From Fen-1362 sp964597035 (lineage in GTDB: Bacteria > Planctomycetota > Phycisphaerae > Sedimentisphaerales > Anaerobacaceae): a DNA stretch of 23,031 nt. The stretch spans positions 1-23,031 of the forward strand of contig CAZQWM010000040.1 in assembly GCA_964597035.1 (NCBI GenBank). The letters run 5' to 3'. Numbering within the stretch: position 1 is the first letter of the stretch; every line of letters starts with the position of its first letter. Position numbers and translations under genes: made by a program. The notes beneath the pieces are model-generated. The model saw nothing but the letters and a program-made list of their open reading frames with translations, ran no database searches and was not told the origin of the DNA. This document shows positions 1 through 7,651 of the stretch, one piece after another.

Positions 1-2471
1 AAATCATTTCCATCCTCGGACCATATAATCCACAACGTAGACGGGGGGTCTGGGGTTGGACACTTCACTTCTACAACGTCGCCCTCGCCCCACGGACTGC
101 CCTGGCCCTGTAGACCGAACGGGCCTGGCCAGCCTTCGGCGTTCCAGTTCACAATGTCGAGATTTACCCACAGCGAGAAGGTTACTCCCGGCTTGGTCTT
201 TAAGAAATCCAGCGTGTTAGGCGATACTTCTACAGCTGACTCGTCGGGCTGATAGAAGTAAATACATCCGTTGCCGTCACGTCCGCCGTCAACGAGCCAC
301 GTATAGTCCTGCCTGTTGAGGACAGTACCATTGGCGTCTATACCGACACCTGGAATCTCATTGTGTGCGGTGTCTAAATTGCCGGTGGGAAGCTCAAACT
401 TGAACCAGATCACCGGGCTGCTGGGGGCAACAGCATTCGGGTAGACAAGGTTGGCGTCGGTAATCAGCCAATCGTTGGTGAAGTAGTCGAGGTCGTTAAT
501 GTCTACGTAGCAGTCGCCTGTGAAGTCGGCAGTCGGCCCGTATTCCGGCACGCACCGCTTCGGATACAGCCGGATGTCGTCGAACACAACTGTTCCAGTA
601 CCGCCGCCCGTGGTGTAGTAGTTGCATCTTACGCCGGAACCTATACCCAATATGTCGACGTTATTCAGGTCTACATTATTGGGCGATGATGCAAGCTCTG
701 ACAGGGCGATGTTCCATTCCTGAGCATATGGTCTCACCTGAGCATTAGGATCTGGATGAAGGACCATTTTGTAGCTGCCGACGTTGTCTATGACCAGCAC
801 GTACATCCTGTCGAGAGTTGGGTCTGCGTCGTTGATGAACGACCCCGTAAATGGTATCGAAAGTGCCTTTACGTCATCGGCAAGGAGGGCATCGGGTGTC
901 CAGTCACAAAGGCCTGACCCGTCATTGCAGTCGTATTGCGCCTCGGAGAACAGGTAGTACGTAGTGAGAGGACTGTTGTTCTCATAGCTGAATCGCATAG
1001 TTCCGTAATTAATCTGAGCAGTCCCAGCTACCTTATACGTGCCAGCACTGCAAGTTAGTTGCATACCCGTTTTCCAGCTCTGGTTGAAATCGTTTGCGTC
1101 AATATAGCGTTCGAAATCATCTACAACGAGGTGGTCAGGCATAGTGAAGTTCCATACATCACCCGTTTGCGTGTTACCGTCGTCGACTTCATCGACACGC
1201 CAGTAATAGGTCTGGCCCGCAACCAGGCTGTAGTCAGGCACCAGGGAATTCAGCATATACTTGGTTTCGGACTGTTGTGGTCCTCTGTAAATCCCGGTTG
1301 TGTCGGAGGTGTTGGCATCGTTGACCTCGTTGGGGTCCGTGCCGAAGTAGATAACATGGTTGGGTTCTACAGGCTGCCAGCTAAGACTGAGGTCGTCGAT
1401 ATAGAACGTCGCGACTGTGCCTGATTCCGGTACCGGACCATAGGCCTTGCCGGATGTGCTGAACTGCCAAACGTCACCTTTCGTGATGATATTTGCATCG
1501 TTGATGTTGACTTCATCGACACGCCAATAGTATGTGGCTTCGTTCTGGAGCTGCATGATATTGGAAGAGTCGTAGCTGTTGGCGCCAACAACGACCGTAG
1601 GAGTTGTGGCTGTGTTAACATCGTCGAAGCTCGTCCCGAAGTATAAATTATGAGTATTCGGGTCCTCGCCGTCGCCGGGTACCCATACCAGCGTGACAGG
1701 TATGCTTACCCTTATGTCGTAGTCCCTTGGTGTCGGCGTATTTGCCTTGCCGTCATAGGTCTCACCGTAAGCCGCAAACACGTAACAAGTGTGTATTCCC
1801 GAACACTGAGGACGGTAGTTGGTCGGGTCCGTTATCAACGCTCCTCCATACATCGTGTAGCCATTACCGTTGAATACAGGAATCTCGGACCCGCCTCCGC
1901 GGACCCAATATGTCTGATAGCTAGCCTTTTCAGCGGGCCAAAGTTCAAACGCGTAGACGTGACCGGTCCTGAGTGCCACCTGGTCGAATTCCGAGAAAGT
2001 TAATTCAACGAAATGGTCGGTGTCGTCACCGCCATCCCAGACAAACTGCAGTTCAGGGGAAAAGTAATCATAGCCTGGATTGGGCCCCTGATAAGCAGGC
2101 GTGTAGCTGCCGGGAAGCTCTGCTCCGCCTGTAACATCCCAGAGATGAACTTCCAACGCCTTTGGCTCTGGTCCCCATGCGTACAGTAGAACCGAAATTC
2201 CAGTCAGCAGGAAATTTTCCTCGGGTATAAAAGATTGGCCGCCGCCATTGTCGGTGCTGAATGATTCTTGAGTTCTATCAGGGCCGCCATTTACTACATC
2301 CGCCAACTTGCCCGCTGAGGATCCGCTTTCGTATGTTTGGATAATCGGAGTCCCCGGAACATTCGTGTCTGCTGTGCCATGGTCAGTCATTACCACGCCA
2401 CCATAGCATGGAACAGCCACTGCTATCACTACCAATGAAGCAATACAATAAAAAAAAGTTCTCTTTAACAT
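1..2471 (-). CDS. Modular exported protein with repeated fibronectin-like modules, dockerin-like repeat and LamG-like domain (C-terminus beyond window)
   Basis: The frame is open for 823 codons from the ATG at 2471 to the window edge, so the C-terminus is missing. An AAGGAGG Shine-Dalgarno sequence sits 6 to 7 bases before the ATG. Residues 1-22 are a signal peptide (MLKR, then a hydrophobic stretch, then a CYGG-like cleavage area), so the protein is exported. Two related modules follow a roughly 250-residue N-terminal domain; each has a YFGT strand and a TYYWRVDEV signature (near residues 312 and 421) ending in GDVW.F, which looks like a fibronectin III-type fold seen often in planctomycete surface proteins. 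Near residues 647-664 is a single dockerin-like calcium loop (DFTGDCYVDINDL). From about 690 to the edge the pattern (FSLWVNLD, DGGRDGNGCIYF) suggests a LamG/concanavalin-like sugar-binding domain. Likely a cell-surface or secreted carbohydrate-binding protein; the substrate is unknown. Domain names are from recognition, not a search. Confidence 0.85.
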   Translation of the reverse strand, partial: MLKRTFFYCIASLVVIAVAVPCYGGVVMTDHGTADTNVPGTPIIQTYESGSSAGKLADVVNGGPDRTQESFSTDNGGGQSFIPEENFLLTGISVLLYAWGPEPKALEVHLWDVTGGAELPGSYTPAYQGPNPGYDYFSPELQFVWDGGDDTDHFVELTFSEFDQVALRTGHVYAFELWPAEKASYQTYWVRGGGSEIPVFNGNGYTMYGGALITDPTNYRPQCSGIHTCYVFAAYGETYDGKANTPTPRDYDIRVSIPVTLVWVPGDGEDPNTHNLYFGTSFDDVNTATTPTVVVGANSYDSSNIMQLQNEATYYWRVDEVNINDANIITKGDVWQFSTSGKAYGPVPESGTVATFYIDDLSLSWQPVEPNHVIYFGTDPNEVNDANTSDTTGIYRGPQQSETKYMLNSLVPDYSLVAGQTYYWRVDEVDDGNTQTGDVWNFTMPDHLVVDDFERYIDANDFNQSWKTGMQLTCSAGTYKVAGTAQINYGTMRFSYENNSPLTTYYLFSEAQYDCNDGSGLCDWTPDALLADDVKALSIPFTGSFINDADPTLDRMYVLVIDNVGSYKMVLHPDPNAQVRPYAQEWNIALSELASSPNNVDLNNVDILGIGSGVRCNYYTTGGGTGTVVFDDIRLYPKRCVPEYGPTADFTGDCYVDINDLDYFTNDWLITDANLVYPNAVAPSSPVIWFKFELPTGNLDTAHNEIPGVGIDANGTVLNRQDYTWLVDGGRDGNGCIYFYQPDESAVEVSPNTLDFLKTKPGVTFSLWVNLDIVNWNAEGWPGPFGLQGQGSPWGEGDVVEVKCPTPDPPSTLWIIWSEDGND

Positions 2472-2515
2472 ATTTATCCTCCTTACTACCACCCAAATCC
2501 TCTCAAATTCCGGGT

Positions 2516-2535
2516 ACTTAGCTACGTCGCTAAGT
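2516..2535 (-). promoter_or_regulatory. Short stem-loop in the 5' leader of the exported protein gene
   Basis: ACTTAGC and GCTAAGT form a perfect 7-base inverted repeat around a 6-base loop. It lies between the predicted transcription start (about 2545) and the Shine-Dalgarno sequence, so it would be the first structure in the mRNA. It could stabilise the transcript or be a protein-binding operator; the sequence alone cannot separate these. Confidence 0.4.
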
Positions 2536-2551
2536 CCAGTTTGAGACTGAT

Positions 2552-2580
2552 AATATATCATCTCCATCCCAAAAAGTCAA
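2552..2580 (-). promoter_or_regulatory. Sigma-70-type promoter P1 (gene-proximal copy) of the exported protein gene
   Basis: On the minus strand the -35 box TTGACT (2580-2575) and the -10 box TATATT (2557-2552) are separated by exactly 17 bases. This matches the housekeeping consensus at 5 of 6 bases in each box. The predicted start is near 2545, giving a leader of about 75 bases. Confidence 0.7.
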
Positions 2581-2585
2581 CTGAC

Positions 2586-2614
2586 AATATATCATCTTCG
2601 TCCCAAAAAGTCAA
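2586..2614 (-). promoter_or_regulatory. Sigma-70-type promoter P2 (distal copy), duplicate of P1
   Basis: TTGACT (2614-2609), a 17-base spacer and TATATT (2591-2586) on the minus strand repeat the P1 layout exactly 34 bases upstream. The spacer differs from P1 at only two bases. It starts about 18 bases from the end of birA and would give a transcript starting near 2579, inside P1. Confidence 0.6.
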
Positions 2615-2631
2615 TAGTTATGTAAAATTAT

Positions 2632-3435
2632 TTACTCTTTCGCTACATTCGTGTGCGCCGCGTCGAGCATTCTTATCCCGCCGGTATCAAGCTGCAGGAT
2701 AAGCCCATTTTCCGGGTCAACGCCCACACAGTTGCCGATAAACCGCTTTTTATTGTAAAAAAGCGTAATCCTGCGGTGTAATTGCGTGCTGAGCTGCTGC
2801 CAGCGTTCGACCACCTTTTGCCTGTCCTGCCCGGCTATATCCAGCCAGTGCTCAATTGAAACAAGAAGCCGCCTAATCAGCGAAATCCTGTCGGTAGTGC
2901 TGTTCGTCTCAATATCGATGCTCGTTGCGCTCTTGCGCAGCTCCAGCGGGAAAGATTGCCTGGTCTGGTGACAGTTAATTCCGATTCCCATGATGTAAGC
3001 TATTTGCCTGCCTCTTCTTTTCGACTCGACAAGTATCCCGGCCACCTTTCTGTTATTGAATATAATATCGTTGGGCCATTTTATCTTCGCCTCACAGCGG
3101 GCACATCTGCCGATTGCCTCGGCCGTCGCAACAGCACAACAAAGCGACAATAACTCGGCCTCAATATCACATTCCGTCAGGAGTATTGAGCACAGGATAC
3201 TGTCACCGTAAGAGCTGAACCACTGGCTGCCGCTCCTGCCGCGCCCCGCCTGCTGCTCTTCGGCAAGGATGACAAGGCCGTCGTTGGCTTTGTCTTTCGC
3301 GTATTCTGCGGCAATATCGTTTGTGCTCGCGGTGCTCGTGTAAACGACAATTCTGCTGCCTATGCGCCTGGTCTTCAGATGTGCTTTTATCTTGTCGCAG
3401 TCGAGCGAATCACGTGCCGGCATCGCCTCACTCAC
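2632..3435 (-). CDS. birA: Biotin--[acetyl-CoA-carboxylase] ligase (no DNA-binding domain)
   Basis: The enzyme activates biotin to biotinyl-AMP and attaches it to the carrier-protein lysine of biotin-dependent carboxylases in the cytoplasm. The catalytic signatures are present: the adenylate-binding loop GRGRSG (residues 64-69), KWPND (119-123), RKVAGILVE (129-137) and GIGINCH; a short C-terminal beta domain ends the protein. At 267 residues it lacks the N-terminal helix-turn-helix of E. coli BirA, so it should be a ligase only and not a repressor. The first codon is GTG at 3435, overlapping the nadC stop as GTGA. An ATG at 3423 (residue 5) is an alternative start, and neither has a clearly better ribosome site. 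It is the last gene of the uvrB-nadC-birA operon. Confidence 0.93.
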   Translation of the reverse strand: MSEAMPARDSLDCDKIKAHLKTRRIGSRIVVYTSTASTNDIAAEYAKDKANDGLVILAEEQQAGRGRSGSQWFSSYGDSILCSILLTECDIEAELLSLCCAVATAEAIGRCARCEAKIKWPNDIIFNNRKVAGILVESKRRGRQIAYIMGIGINCHQTRQSFPLELRKSATSIDIETNSTTDRISLIRRLLVSIEHWLDIAGQDRQKVVERWQQLSTQLHRRITLFYNKKRFIGNCVGVDPENGLILQLDTGGIRMLDAAHTNVAKE

Positions 3436-4304
3436 CTGTCAATCGCAATATCCACCGCCGTCGCCGAATGCGTAATCGCCCCCACGGCTATTCGGTCAAT
3501 CCCGCTCTGCGCAATCGCCGATACATTGGTAAGTGTTATATTGCCCGATGCCTCCAGCATCGGCTTGCCTCCCTTGCCGCACATCCTGTCCCTCATCTCA
3601 ACGGCGTGCTTGAGCTGCCACTGACCCATATTGTCCAGAAGCACGATATCGATTCCCGGTATTTCGAGCACGTAGTTAAGCTGCTCATCGACGTGGTCAA
3701 CCTCGACCGCGACGAATTTGGCATGCTTTACCTTTCTCGCCTGCTCGATAACCTTCTTCAGCTTGGGCTGAAATTTCCTGCCTAATTGAGCTAAGTGATT
3801 ATCCTTAATAAGTATCCCGTCGTAAAGTCCGAGCCGATGGTTGTGCCCGCCGCCGCACCGCACCGCATATTTCTCCAGTATCCGCCAGCCCGGCAGCGTC
3901 TTGCGAGTATCGTAAATCTTCGCCTTTGTCCCCTGAATCGCCCGAACGTATTTGCGCGTCGTCGTCGCAATGCCGCTTAGCCGCTGCAGAAAATTCAGCA
4001 CCACGCGCTCAGCCGTCAGTATCGAGCGAAGCGGCCCCTCGATAGTTGCAAGCCGACAGCCCACATACGCACGCTGCCCATCCTTGACAAGCACCTTCAA
4101 CTTCAAGTTCTTGTTATATATCCCCAGCACCTCCCGCACTACCTGCATCCCGCAAACCACTATCTCCTCGCGGGAAATGATAGTTGCCTTATCAATAATA
4201 TCATCCCCGAACAATAGCTCGCTGGTCATATCTCCCTGCCCGACGTCTTCCTCTATCGCCAGCTTCAGCAAGGGTCTTATTTTCTCAAGTTCAAGCTTCG
4301 CCAT
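3432..4304 (-). CDS. nadC: Nicotinate-nucleotide pyrophosphorylase (carboxylating), quinolinate phosphoribosyltransferase
   Basis: It converts quinolinate and PRPP to nicotinate mononucleotide, CO2 and pyrophosphate in de novo NAD synthesis. Its 290 residues are normal for the family. Visible signatures are EEDVGQGDMTS near the N-terminus (19-28), the active-site stretch DTRKTLPG (132-139), the GGGHNHR loop (151-157), the KDNH loop (167-170) and the C-terminal LEASGNI and DRIAVGAITHSA phosphate-binding region. The ATG lies one base after the uvrB stop and is preceded by a GGCGGGA ribosome site, so translation is probably coupled. The 3' end overlaps birA by 4 bases. No nadA or nadB is in the window. 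Confidence 0.96.
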   Translation of the reverse strand: MAKLELEKIRPLLKLAIEEDVGQGDMTSELLFGDDIIDKATIISREEIVVCGMQVVREVLGIYNKNLKLKVLVKDGQRAYVGCRLATIEGPLRSILTAERVVLNFLQRLSGIATTTRKYVRAIQGTKAKIYDTRKTLPGWRILEKYAVRCGGGHNHRLGLYDGILIKDNHLAQLGRKFQPKLKKVIEQARKVKHAKFVAVEVDHVDEQLNYVLEIPGIDIVLLDNMGQWQLKHAVEMRDRMCGKGGKPMLEASGNITLTNVSAIAQSGIDRIAVGAITHSATAVDIAIDR

Positions 4305-4305
4305 A

Positions 4306-6360
4306 TCAATTCCCGCCTTGACCCTTAAATCTCTTTAGTTTCTTCGCCGCGAAATGGTCGCGTTTCTTTCGCCTCGAATCCAAAATCACCATTTGTGGCA
4401 GCTCCTTTAGTTCCCTGAGTTGGTCCCGCAACACCGCGGCGCGCTCAAAGTCAAGTGCCTCAGCCGCTTCCAGCATCTCCTTTTCTATCTGGCCCGCAAG
4501 CTCAACCTTCTCGAACTCATCTGGCTCAAACTGCACCGCCTCACGCGCCTTCTGCCTGGCCTTTAGTTCCAGAGCCAGCCCGCTACGTATCTCCTTGCGT
4601 ATCGTCTCAGGGGTTATGTTGTGCTCTTTGTTGTATTGAATCTGAATTTTACGCCGCCTGTCCGTTTCGTCAATAGCTTTCTGCATCGACTCGGTGACCT
4701 TATCAGCATACAAAAACACCGTCGCGTTGACGTTTCTGGCGGTCCTGCCTATCGTCTGTATCAGTGACGTCTCGCTCCGCAGGAAACCCTCCTTGTCCGC
4801 GTCCAGTATCGCCACCATTGAAACCTCTGGTAAATCCAGTCCTTCCCGCAGCAGGTTTATCCCCACCAGCACGTCGAATTCCCCCCGCCGCAAGTCCCGC
4901 AGTATCTCCACCCGCTCTAATGTCTCAATCTCGCTGTGCAGGTATCGGCACCGCACGCCCTTTTTAGCAATATACGCCGACAAATCCTCCGCTAACTTTT
5001 TCGTCAGCGTCGTTACCAAAACCCTCTCGCCCGCCTTGACCCGCTTATCAATCTCACCCATAAGATGTGGGACCTGGTCCCTGGCCGGATGCACAAAAAG
5101 CTCCGGGTCAATCAGACCGGTCGGCCTTATTATCTGCTCCACCACCTCATTGTTGCACGCCTCCATCTCGAACGGCCCGGGCGTCGCCGAGACAAATATC
5201 ACCTGATTCCACTTCTGGGCAAATTCCTCGAACCGCAAAGGCCGGTTGTCCAATGCACTGGGCAGCCGAAACCCGTGTTCAACCAAAACCTCCTTTCTGC
5301 TCTTGTCGCCCGCCCACATCCCCCGAAGCTGTGGAACCGTCACGTGCGACTCATCGATGAACAGCAGAAAATCCTTCGGAAAATAATCTATCAGTGTATA
5401 AGGCCTCGCCCCCGGCGGCAGTCCCGCTAAGTGCCTGCTGTAATTTTCTATCCCGCTGCAATAACCCACCTCCTGCATCATCTCAATATCGTATTGTGTC
5501 CTTGCCCGCAGCCGTTGCGCTTCCAGGAGCTTTCCCTGTCCCTCCAGCTCCGCCAGCCGTTCTTTCAGTTCGGCCTTTATGCCATCGAGCGCAGAGGTAA
5601 TCTTCTCCGCCGGCATAACATAGTGCTGCGCCGGGTAAATGAAAACCTGCTCCTCCTGCGCCAGTATCTCACCGCTTACCGGGTTTATATAGCTTATCCG
5701 CTCTATCCGGTCGCCGAAGAACTCGAACCGCACCGCAAACGACTCATACGACGGCTGCAACTCCACCACGTCGCCACGAACCCTGAACGTTCCCCTCTGA
5801 AAATCAATGTCGTTTCTCGTGTATTGAATGTCCGCCAGCCGACCGAGCAGGTCGTTGCGCTCGATACTGTCCCCTGCTCGCACGGCCACAACGCTGGCCT
5901 TGTAATCCTCCGGGCTGCCCAACCCGAATATGCACGACACCGACGCCACGATGATGCAGTCGTCGCGGGCCGACAAGCTCGTCGTCGTCGAAAGCCGCAG
6001 CCGGTCCAGGTCGGCATTTTTCGACGCGTCCTTCTCGATGTATATGTCCCGCTGCGGTATATACGCCTCCGGCTGGTAGTAATCGTAATAGCTGACGAAG
6101 TATTCAACCGCGTTGCCCGGAAACAATTCCTTGAACTCCTCGTAGAGCTGCGCCGCAAGAGTCTTGTTATGCGATACCACGAGCGTCGGTCGGTTGTAAG
6201 TTTCTATGACGTTTGCCATCGTAAACGTCTTGCCCGAGCCGGTCACCCCCATTAGCGTTTGAAACTTCTTGCCCGCGCGCAATGCCTCCGTCAGCCGGCC
6301 TATCGCCTCCGGCTGGTCACCCGCGGGCCTCATAACGCTATTCAGCTTGAATTCTGTCAT
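4306..6360 (-). CDS. uvrB: UvrABC excinuclease subunit B
   Basis: UvrB is the damage-verifying helicase-like subunit of nucleotide excision repair; it is loaded by UvrA and then recruits UvrC. At 684 residues it is full length. In order: Walker A GVTGSGKT (38-45), the beta-hairpin that clamps damaged DNA (YFVSYYDYYQPEAY, about 87-100, through IPQRD), Walker B DESHV (336-340), FVSATPG, the helicase motifs GINLLREGLDLPEV and QTIGRTARN, and a C-terminal UVR motif (about 630-665, EALDFERAAVLRDQL) that contacts UvrC. It is first in the operon with nadC and birA. Its ATG is the only sensible start, although the GGAGG element lies 17 bases upstream, farther than usual, within an inverted repeat that folds over the start codon. 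Confidence 0.98.
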   Translation of the reverse strand: MTEFKLNSVMRPAGDQPEAIGRLTEALRAGKKFQTLMGVTGSGKTFTMANVIETYNRPTLVVSHNKTLAAQLYEEFKELFPGNAVEYFVSYYDYYQPEAYIPQRDIYIEKDASKNADLDRLRLSTTTSLSARDDCIIVASVSCIFGLGSPEDYKASVVAVRAGDSIERNDLLGRLADIQYTRNDIDFQRGTFRVRGDVVELQPSYESFAVRFEFFGDRIERISYINPVSGEILAQEEQVFIYPAQHYVMPAEKITSALDGIKAELKERLAELEGQGKLLEAQRLRARTQYDIEMMQEVGYCSGIENYSRHLAGLPPGARPYTLIDYFPKDFLLFIDESHVTVPQLRGMWAGDKSRKEVLVEHGFRLPSALDNRPLRFEEFAQKWNQVIFVSATPGPFEMEACNNEVVEQIIRPTGLIDPELFVHPARDQVPHLMGEIDKRVKAGERVLVTTLTKKLAEDLSAYIAKKGVRCRYLHSEIETLERVEILRDLRRGEFDVLVGINLLREGLDLPEVSMVAILDADKEGFLRSETSLIQTIGRTARNVNATVFLYADKVTESMQKAIDETDRRRKIQIQYNKEHNITPETIRKEIRSGLALELKARQKAREAVQFEPDEFEKVELAGQIEKEMLEAAEALDFERAAVLRDQLRELKELPQMVILDSRRKKRDHFAAKKLKRFKGQGGN

Positions 6361-6390
6361 TTGCAGCCAGTCCCCCGCCTCCCTGCAAAT
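6359..6390 (-). promoter_or_regulatory. Inverted repeat over the predicted transcript start and the uvrB start codon
   Basis: ATTTGCAG and CTGCAAAT are perfect 8-base complements separated by 16 bases. On the minus strand the left arm begins at the predicted transcription start (about 6389) and the right arm takes in the first two bases of the uvrB ATG. The loop carries GGAGG and a run of five G. As RNA it would be a 5'-terminal hairpin exposing the ribosome site and pairing the start codon; as DNA it could be a repressor operator. Confidence 0.5.
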
Positions 6391-6395
6391 CGCTG

Positions 6396-6424
6396 ATTAT
6401 ACCCTCCAGAGCCCCTAAACTCAA
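6396..6424 (-). promoter_or_regulatory. Sigma-70-type promoter of the uvrB-nadC-birA operon
   Basis: On the minus strand TTGAGT (6424-6419), a 17-base spacer and a perfect TATAAT (6401-6396) precede uvrB. The predicted start is near 6389, giving a leader of only about 30 bases. Confidence 0.75.
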
Positions 6425-6460
6425 CAAACTCCACCGCTCCGTCTTCACGTCACCCGCTGC

Positions 6461-7096
6461 TCAGAACTTCTTCTCCAAATCTGCAACCGATATGACCTCT
6501 ACCCCCTTTCCTCTCAATTCCTCTATCACCTGCTCGTCGGTCGTAATCCCAAGTCCCTTCACTGCATCCCGCAGCAGGTACACCTTGATTCCGCCGATTC
6601 TGTTCAGCCCTTCCACAACCTGTCGGACGCAGACATCCAGGGCCACTCCGAAAACCACCGCCTTGTCCGGCCTCAGCATCTCGACAAGCCGGGCCGTGTT
6701 CGGATTGCTGAAAACGTCAAGCTCTTCTTTCCTTATCACTATGTGAAACTGCTTCCCGCAAATAAGTTCGGCTAACTCGTCGTCGCTTAGCCGCTCATCC
6801 GGCACAATGCCTATCGGCAGCTCACCAAGATACCCGACCCGCTCGCTTCCGGGTTTGTCCGCCATACAGTGAGGCGGATAGGTATTCTTGAAATCCGGCG
6901 CATCAGAAAGCTCTTTGTTGCCTTCCTCGTGCCAGTCCGACGAGGCGATTATAGAGTAGCCGTTGTCCAGGGCAAAACGCCTTGCTTCGCTGACGTTATC
7001 TATTATGCCCTCCGCCCCCGGAACGTAAAGCCGGCCCTCAGGCCTCATAAAATCATACTGCGTATCCACATCTATGAATACCGTTTTCTTCCTCAT
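6461..7096 (-). CDS. Isochorismatase-family cysteine hydrolase, nicotinamidase (PncA)-like
   Basis: Its 211 residues carry the family catalytic triad: Asp11 (VDTQYDF), Lys123 (RKEELD) and Cys156 in GVALDVCV. Two of the usual nicotinamidase metal-site positions are seen in SDWH (Asp54, His56) and a third His in YPPHC (His76), all as in PncA. The second His of the usual HxSF segment is missing (GNKEL instead), so metal binding and substrate may differ. If it is a nicotinamidase it turns nicotinamide into nicotinate for NAD salvage, which would fit with nadC nearby; other amide or isochorismate substrates are possible. The frame is open further upstream, but the ATG at 7096 has an AGGGG ribosome site 6 bases away and matches the family N-terminus, so it was chosen. 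It is transcribed alone, towards uvrB. Confidence 0.85.
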   Translation of the reverse strand: MRKKTVFIDVDTQYDFMRPEGRLYVPGAEGIIDNVSEARRFALDNGYSIIASSDWHEEGNKELSDAPDFKNTYPPHCMADKPGSERVGYLGELPIGIVPDERLSDDELAELICGKQFHIVIRKEELDVFSNPNTARLVEMLRPDKAVVFGVALDVCVRQVVEGLNRIGGIKVYLLRDAVKGLGITTDEQVIEELRGKGVEVISVADLEKKF

Positions 7097-7121
7097 ATTA
7101 GTCCCCTTTCCATGTCGCAAT

Positions 7122-7150
7122 AACTTAATGAGCCGCAAGCCGCTTCGCAA
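7122..7150 (-). promoter_or_regulatory. Probable promoter of the nicotinamidase-like gene
   Basis: TTGCGA (7150-7145), 17 bases, TAAGTT (7127-7122) on the minus strand. The -10 box keeps the key TA...T positions. The start would be near 7115, about 20 bases before the ATG. Moderate match only. Confidence 0.4.
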
Positions 7151-7177
7151 GAGATTATTTCCTGATTCGCAAAAACT

Positions 7178-7186
7178 TGTTAGAAT
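7178..7186 (+). promoter_or_regulatory. Probable extended -10 promoter of the yjbQ-lysE pair
   Basis: TGTTAGAAT matches an extended -10 (TGn plus TAGAAT, 5 of 6 to consensus). No good -35 lies 17 bases upstream, as is common for extended -10 promoters. The predicted start is near 7193, about 30 bases before the yjbQ ATG. Confidence 0.4.
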
Positions 7187-7222
7187 GCCGCGAGTTTCGA
7201 AAATTACCGGAGTTACAGACTT

Positions 7223-7639
7223 ATGGAAAATTATAGAAAAGAGCTTTGGTTCGATACAAAAACACGAAGACAGCTTGTCAATATAACTCCGCAAGTTGAG
7301 CAGTGCCTCGCCGAATCGGGTATCAGGGAGGGGCTTTGCCTCGTAAACGCAATGCACATCACGGCAAGTGTATTTATCAACGACGATGAATCAGGCCTGC
7401 ATCAGGATTTCGAGACCTGGCTCGAAAAGCTCGCCCCAGAAAAACCATACTCACAATATCGCCACAACAACGGCGAGGACAACGCCGATGCGCACCTCAA
7501 GCGCACCATAATGGGCCGCGAAGTCGTCGTCGCAGTCACAAATGGAAAGCTCGACTTCGGACCCTGGGAGCAAATCTTCTACGGCGAATTCGACGGTAAA
7601 CGAAAAAAACGAGTGCTGGTGAAAATCATCGGCGATTAA
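7223..7639 (+). CDS. yjbQ: YjbQ family protein (UPF0047, secondary thiamine-phosphate synthase-like)
   Basis: A 138-residue protein of the YjbQ/UPF0047 family, which folds as a small trimeric beta protein. Family signatures are seen: GLCLVNAMHITASVFIND in the middle, then HNNGEDNADAHLKRTIMG and GPWEQIFYGEFDG in the C-terminal half. E. coli YjbQ shows weak thiamine phosphate synthase activity, which is the source of the common name; the true role in cells is not settled and no thiamine gene is nearby. The ATG follows GGAG by 10 bases. It is the first gene of a plus-strand pair, 12 bases ahead of the LysE-type exporter and divergent from the cysteine hydrolase. Confidence 0.92.
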   Translation: MENYRKELWFDTKTRRQLVNITPQVEQCLAESGIREGLCLVNAMHITASVFINDDESGLHQDFETWLEKLAPEKPYSQYRHNNGEDNADAHLKRTIMGREVVVAVTNGKLDFGPWEQIFYGEFDGKRKKRVLVKIIGD

Positions 7640-7651
7640 ACGACGCTGCCA

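Larger units (their letters stand above)
2547..2614. repeat. Tandem direct repeat, 2 x 34 bp, containing both promoters
   Basis: Units 2547-2580 and 2581-2614 are adjacent and differ at 3 of 34 positions. Each unit begins with CTGA(T/C)AATATATCATCT and ends with CCCAAAAAGTCAA. The unit ends TGA(C/T) and GTCA are roughly inverted, and the junction reads as the small palindrome GTCAACTGAC. Base composition is far more AT-rich than the flanking genes. Confidence 0.85.

Noticed and set aside
2547..2614. CRISPR repeats
   Set aside because: There are only two copies, directly adjacent with no spacer, no cas genes, and each copy reads as a promoter.
3321..4338. Plus-strand frames opposite birA and nadC
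   Set aside because: They are shadows of two clear enzymes and lack start-site signals.
5431..6255. 274-codon open frame on the plus strand opposite uvrB
   Set aside because: It lies wholly within uvrB, its Arg/Leu/Val-rich product has no family features, and uvrB itself is unmistakable; it is an antisense shadow.
6359..6424. LexA/SOS box before uvrB
   Set aside because: Neither the CTG-N10-CAG type nor the GAAC-N4-GTTC type is present; only the novel inverted repeat was kept.
7097..7357. N-terminal extension of the nicotinamidase-like protein to 298 residues
   Set aside because: The extra 87 residues resemble no part of the family and cover the intergenic promoter region; the ATG at 7096 has a good ribosome site.
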